From JAWUWD01 sp034112085 (GTDB taxonomy: Bacteria; Bacteroidota; Bacteroidia; Cytophagales; Cyclobacteriaceae), in NCBI GenBank assembly GCA_034112085.1, contig JAWUWD010000042.1, forward strand, positions 1 through 9,477: DNA of 9,477 nt, in the 5' to 3' direction. Position numbers and translations under genes: made by a program. Each line of letters begins with the position of its first letter. The first letter of the stretch is position 1. The notes beneath the pieces were generated by a model that did not search any database, was not told the origin of the DNA, and saw only the letters and a list, made by a program, of their open reading frames with translations. Positions 6,906-9,477 of the stretch are shown one piece after another.

Positions 6906-6935
6906 GTATATAGATTGTAAAACAAATAAATATAC
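6906..6935. promoter_or_regulatory. Candidate PadR operator, nested dyad
   Basis: Just upstream of padR, GTATAT (6906-6911) pairs with ATATAC (6930-6935). Inside them TTGT (6915-6918) pairs with ACAA (6922-6925). Both pairs share a centre near 6920. A roughly 30-bp two-fold symmetric site 3 bp before the regulator's start codon is where an autoregulatory PadR dimer would be expected. The exact PadR target here is inferred. Confidence 0.5.
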
Positions 6936-6975
6936 TCGATTATCGGCATAAGGTTACATTGAGGTTAGCGATTGT

Positions 6976-6996
6976 AAAAAATGAACTGTATTTTTT
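6976..6996. repeat. AT-only inverted repeat before the DUF1697 gene
   Basis: AAAAAAT (6976-6982) and ATTTTTT (6990-6996) are perfect 7-bp arms with a 7-base loop, ending 3 bp before the start codon at 7000. The stem would be weak. It may be a promoter element or chance in AT-rich DNA. The T-run could act as a poor terminator, but no transcript is expected to end here. Confidence 0.25.
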
Positions 6997-6999
6997 GAT

Positions 7000-7548
7000 A
7001 TGAAAAATATCTACATCGCCTTACTCAGAGGCATCAATGTCAGCGGTCATAAAAAAATCAAAATGGTAGATCTCAAAGTCCATTTAGAGGCATTGGGATA
7101 TGACCAGGTACAAACATATATCCAGAGTGGAAATGTGATTTTCTGCATTCAAGAAATTGAACAAGAAGTGCTTGCTGAGCAAATCAGTGATAAAATAAAA
7201 TTAGTTTATGGGTTTGAAGTTCCGGTGCTCGTGAAGACACTAGAGCAACTAAAAGAAGTTGTTAAGAATAATCCTTTTACCGAGGAGCGATATCACCAAG
7301 ATCAGCAAATCTATATGACAATCCTCGGAGCAGTTCCACTAGTAGAAAATCTGCAAAAATTAGAAGGGGTAAATTATCCCAATGAAGAGTATCATATTGA
7401 TGAAACAACGATTTACTTTTTTTCCTCACAAGGATATGGAAGGGCCAAAATGAATAATAATTTTTTTGAGAACAAACTCAAAGTAAGAGCTACCACACGC
7501 AATTGGAAGACAATCAATCAATTGATAAAAATTGCCGAAGACATATAG
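7000..7548 (+). CDS. DUF1697 domain-containing protein
   Basis: A 182-residue soluble protein, the full usual length for DUF1697 (PF08002). The N-terminus YIALLRGINVSGHKKIKM is the family hallmark, followed by LEALGYDQVQTYIQSGNVIF (about residues 31-50), the other conserved block. Later conserved stretches are NNPFTEERY and the C-terminal NNFFENKLKVRATTRNWKTI. The family folds as two ferredoxin-like halves, and no biochemical function is established. It diverges from the padR-permease operon across a 96-bp spacer and is followed 29-47 bp later by the isomerase gene on the same strand, so it may be the first gene of a run that ends at the terminator at 9350. Confidence 0.93.
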   Translation: MKNIYIALLRGINVSGHKKIKMVDLKVHLEALGYDQVQTYIQSGNVIFCIQEIEQEVLAEQISDKIKLVYGFEVPVLVKTLEQLKEVVKNNPFTEERYHQDQQIYMTILGAVPLVENLQKLEGVNYPNEEYHIDETTIYFFSSQGYGRAKMNNNFFENKLKVRATTRNWKTINQLIKIAEDI

Positions 7549-7595
7549 CTTCTGTTCCAATATTAGCTCTCACTTAAATGATTTATATTTATCCC

Positions 7596-8183
7596 ATGAA
7601 TAAGTTCCTCATACCAATCATCTTCACAATTTTTATTTCATGTTCTCCTAAAAAGGAGGCTCAAACTTATCAGGTTGGTCAGATCAAGACGACTATGGGA
7701 GAGGTGTTGTTTTGGCTATATGACGAAACTCCAAATCATAAGGCTAGCTTCATCAAGTTGGCCAATGATGATTACTGGGATGGTCTGACTTTCAATCGTG
7801 TGATCAAAAATTTTGTTGTTCAGGGTGGTTGTCCAGATACGGCAGAAGGATTTGCTGATTCACCTTACCTCATTGAGCCAGAATTTAATGATTCTATTCG
7901 CCACGTATATGGCGCTGTAGGAGCTGGAAGAGATGGCAATGCTGAAAAATTATCAGCGGGTTGTCAGCTTTATATCGTTCAAAACAAAGATGGTCTTCAT
8001 CGACTTGATGGGGAATATATGATCTTTGGGCAAATATTTAAAGGAATGGAGGTCATTGAAAGTATTGCGAATGTGCAAACAGATTCTACCGATGCACCTT
8101 TGTCTCCCATTGTTCTCGACATCAATGTACTTACAAAAACAGCATCAGAACTCAAAGATCTTGGCTATGACCGACTCAAATAA
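7596..8183 (+). CDS. Cyclophilin-type peptidylprolyl isomerase, lipoprotein
   Basis: I prefer the ATG at 7596 (195 residues) because it gives a clean lipoprotein signal: MNKFLIPIIFTIFISC, with Cys16 as the lipidation site. An ATG at 7578 would add MIYIYP before it. After the anchor the cyclophilin domain runs from about residue 30 to 190: GEVLFWLYDETP, then FNRVIKNFVVQGG (the conserved F-RVI-F-QGG block with the catalytic Arg), EPEFNDS, AGCQLYIVQ, and FGQIFKGMEVIESI. The normal GSQFFI catalytic block reads AGCQLYI, with Gln kept but Ser and Phe altered. The enzyme would catalyse cis-trans isomerisation of proline bonds, aiding folding in the periplasm or at the outer membrane. There is no run of acidic residues after Cys, so surface export is not indicated. 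The 3' end overlaps the next gene by 17 nt. Confidence 0.92.
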   Translation: MNKFLIPIIFTIFISCSPKKEAQTYQVGQIKTTMGEVLFWLYDETPNHKASFIKLANDDYWDGLTFNRVIKNFVVQGGCPDTAEGFADSPYLIEPEFNDSIRHVYGAVGAGRDGNAEKLSAGCQLYIVQNKDGLHRLDGEYMIFGQIFKGMEVIESIANVQTDSTDAPLSPIVLDINVLTKTASELKDLGYDRLK

Positions 8184-8400
8184 CGAACAAGCAAACAATC
8201 CGCTTCATGGAGTAAAACTAGCTGATATATTAGAGAAGCTTCATGACGAATATGGATGGGAAGAACTGGGTGAGCGAATCACTATTAGATGTTTCACACA
8301 TGATCCATCTATCAAGTCAAGCTTAAAATTCTTGAGAAGAACTCCTTGGGCAAGAGAGAAAGTGGAGAAGCTCTACTTAAGAACAATTGACAGACCATAA
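8167..8400 (+). CDS. VF530-family (DUF2132) small DNA-binding protein
   Basis: The ATG at 8167 gives a 77-residue protein that matches the family over its full length: NNPLHGVKLADILEKL, YGWEELGERITIRCFTHDPS, then IKSSLKFLRRTPWAREKVEKLY. The same frame is open further upstream within the isomerase gene, but that part has no family similarity. VF530 (PF09905) is a compact helical domain known from a structural-genomics structure and annotated as DNA-binding; its biological role is unproven. The start lies 17 nt inside the isomerase gene, so translation is probably coupled to it, and the nitrilase gene starts 9 bp after its stop. Confidence 0.93.
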   Translation: MTDSNNEQANNPLHGVKLADILEKLHDEYGWEELGERITIRCFTHDPSIKSSLKFLRRTPWAREKVEKLYLRTIDRP

Positions 8401-8409
8401 GCCTGAGTT

Positions 8410-9333
8410 ATGAAAGTCAAAGTTTGCGTGATACAAGAGAGTCCAGTATTCTTCGATAAGGTAAAAACTCTAGAGAAACTTGAAAATCTCACTAGGAAAT
8501 ATGCCTCGGAAGGCTGTCAGTTGATTGTGTTTCCGGAGTCATTTGTACCGGGCTATCCACGAGGGTTTACGTTTGGTGCCAATGTCGGAAAGCGAACAAC
8601 AGAGGGCAGAGACTTATATGCACGATATTACAATAATAGCATTGACTTGGGGAGCCAAGACCGTGATCGTCTGGAAAGAATAGCTAAGGAAAATAGTGCC
8701 TTCCTAGTGATTGGCATCACAGAGAAGGAAGAAACTAATGGAAGTTTGTATTGCTCCATGATCTATATTTCGCCAGAAGTTGGTCTTATGGGCGTACATA
8801 GAAAAATAAAACCTACTGGTACTGAAAGACTCATTTGGAGTGAGGCAGGAGGAGAATCTTTGGTGACTTGTAAAACTAGAATCGGGAAACTCGGTGGGCT
8901 CATCTGCTGGGAGAACTATATGCCCCAAGCCAGAATGTCGATGTATAGCAAAGGAGTAGAAATCTATATAGCTCCAACGGCAGATTCTAGACCTGAATGG
9001 ACATCTACGATGCAGCATATCGCACTTGAGGGGCGTTGCTTTGTGCTAGGTTGTAATCAGTACTTCACCAAATCTATGTATCCTGATGACTATCAGCATT
9101 TGGTCAAAGATGAAGATGAAAACATATGTCCTGGAGGCAGTATCATTATATCTCCAATGGGTAAAATATTGGCTGGGCCATTATTCGATAAAGCAGGAGT
9201 ACTCATAGCAGAATTGGACTTAGAAGATGTCAAAAGAAGTAAGCTAGATTTTGATGCGATAGGTCACTATGCTAGAAATGACATATTCGATCTGACAGTA
9301 AATGGTCAGCCAGAGATTATGAAAGAGCAGTAG
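8410..9333 (+). CDS. Nitrilase-type carbon-nitrogen hydrolase
   Basis: A 307-residue enzyme of the nitrilase superfamily (PF00795), close to the usual length for branch-1 nitrilases. The catalytic triad is Glu43 in FPESFVPGYPRG, Lys132 in VHRKIKPTGTER and Cys166 in GGLICWENYMPQAR. HRK..PT-ER-W and ICWEN are diagnostic for true nitrilases rather than amidases. They would hydrolyse a nitrile to a carboxylic acid and ammonia. Downstream, APTADSRPEWTSTMQHIALEGRCFVLGCNQ and GGSIIISPMGKILAGP are the normal later blocks. It is a cytoplasmic protein with no signal peptide, and the family usually forms spirals or oligomers. Substrate preference cannot be read from the sequence. It is the last gene of the plus-strand run and its stop codon lies in the terminator stem-loop. 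Confidence 0.93.
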   Translation: MKVKVCVIQESPVFFDKVKTLEKLENLTRKYASEGCQLIVFPESFVPGYPRGFTFGANVGKRTTEGRDLYARYYNNSIDLGSQDRDRLERIAKENSAFLVIGITEKEETNGSLYCSMIYISPEVGLMGVHRKIKPTGTERLIWSEAGGESLVTCKTRIGKLGGLICWENYMPQARMSMYSKGVEIYIAPTADSRPEWTSTMQHIALEGRCFVLGCNQYFTKSMYPDDYQHLVKDEDENICPGGSIIISPMGKILAGPLFDKAGVLIAELDLEDVKRSKLDFDAIGHYARNDIFDLTVNGQPEIMKEQ

Positions 9334-9350
9334 CTCGGCTGCTTTTTTTT
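9326..9350 (+). terminator. Intrinsic terminator after the nitrilase gene
   Basis: AGCAG at 9326-9330 pairs with CTGCT at 9339-9343, leaving an 8-base loop. It is followed by an uninterrupted run of eight T (9343-9350). The nitrilase stop codon TAG (9331-9333) sits in the loop. The stem is short, so termination may be moderate. The neighbouring ORF on the minus strand ends within 10 bp, and the site would read as an A-run in that direction. Confidence 0.7.
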
Positions 9351-9357
9351 AAACAAC

Positions 9358-9477
9358 CTAATTGAAAAACTCTGGACTGATATAATTCGAATAAACTACA
9401 AAAGCCATCACTGTAGCAGCGGACATAGCCAACATGAAGAATAGGTATGCTAACAAATAATGTAATATACCTTTCAT
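9358..9477 (-). CDS. Small single-pass membrane protein of 39 residues, or the end of a longer protein
   Basis: On the minus strand the last base of the window begins an ATG (9477-9475). The frame is open for 39 codons to a TAG at 9360-9358. The product reads MKGILHYLLAYLFFMLAMSA, then ATVMAFVVYSNYISPEFFN: one long hydrophobic segment (about residues 5-29) and a short polar tail. The ATG falls exactly on the window edge, so the frame may continue upstream and this may be only the C-terminus of a larger membrane protein. The positively charged Lys2 before the hydrophobic run would suit a true N-terminus. It converges on the nitrilase gene, with the terminator between them. I do not recognise a family. 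Confidence 0.5.
   Translation of the reverse strand: MKGILHYLLAYLFFMLAMSAATVMAFVVYSNYISPEFFN

Noticed and set aside
8026..8166. Longer start for the VF530-family gene inside the isomerase gene
   Set aside because: The extra 47 residues have no family similarity and are the isomerase coding sequence read in another frame.
8704..9018. 104-residue minus-strand ORF opposite the nitrilase gene
   Set aside because: It lies opposite the conserved catalytic region of the nitrilase and shows no recognisable protein features.

Overview
The window looks like chromosomal DNA of a Bacteroidota bacterium, probably a marine or soil Cytophagales/Flammeovirgaceae-type organism. The reasons are AT-rich sequence, no obvious Shine-Dalgarno sites, the pairing of a PadR regulator with a prefix-domain MacB/FtsX-like permease, a YYGGG-type membrane protein beside an alkaline-phosphatase-superfamily protein, and a solo AbiEii-type toxin of the Bacteroidota kind. 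No taxon can be fixed without a search.

Left edge (1-1663): a truncated membrane-protein gene runs off the left end on the minus strand. It diverges over a 62-bp spacer from an alkaline-phosphatase-superfamily gene on the plus strand. Both look like surface-polysaccharide-type genes. The phosphatase gene ends at a TAG at 1595-1597, but the frame stays open after it for 21 more codons with a plausible family C-terminus, so the stop looks like a recent nonsense mutation.

Accessory stretch (1660-3913, minus strand): this holds a broken toxin-antitoxin-like pair, an AbiEii/DUF1814 nucleotidyltransferase gene with one frameshift. Upstream of it is a remnant of a small DUF6922-like antitoxin gene with two frameshifts, visible only when three reading frames are spliced by eye. 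Next comes an intact AAA ATPase of the DUF4143 family, preceded by three tandem 32-bp degenerate repeats that contain palindromic TTAACATTAA/TTAATGTTAA cores.

Transporter and regulator (3914-6903, minus strand): a PadR repressor and a large MacB/FtsX-like permease form a two-gene operon with an ATGA start/stop overlap. The spacer upstream of padR carries a nested dyad that is a good candidate for an autoregulatory operator.

Housekeeping run (7000-9350, plus strand): DUF1697 protein, cyclophilin-type lipoprotein isomerase, VF530-family small DNA-binding protein (overlapping the isomerase gene by 17 nt) and a nitrilase-type carbon-nitrogen hydrolase. They are tightly spaced and end at an intrinsic terminator. 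A 39-residue membrane ORF on the minus strand touches the right edge.

I do not see a clear new biological system. The most informative signals are the cluster of gene-inactivating lesions between about 1595 and 2420, the hidden antitoxin remnant, and the 32-bp repeat block in front of the DUF4143 ATPase.
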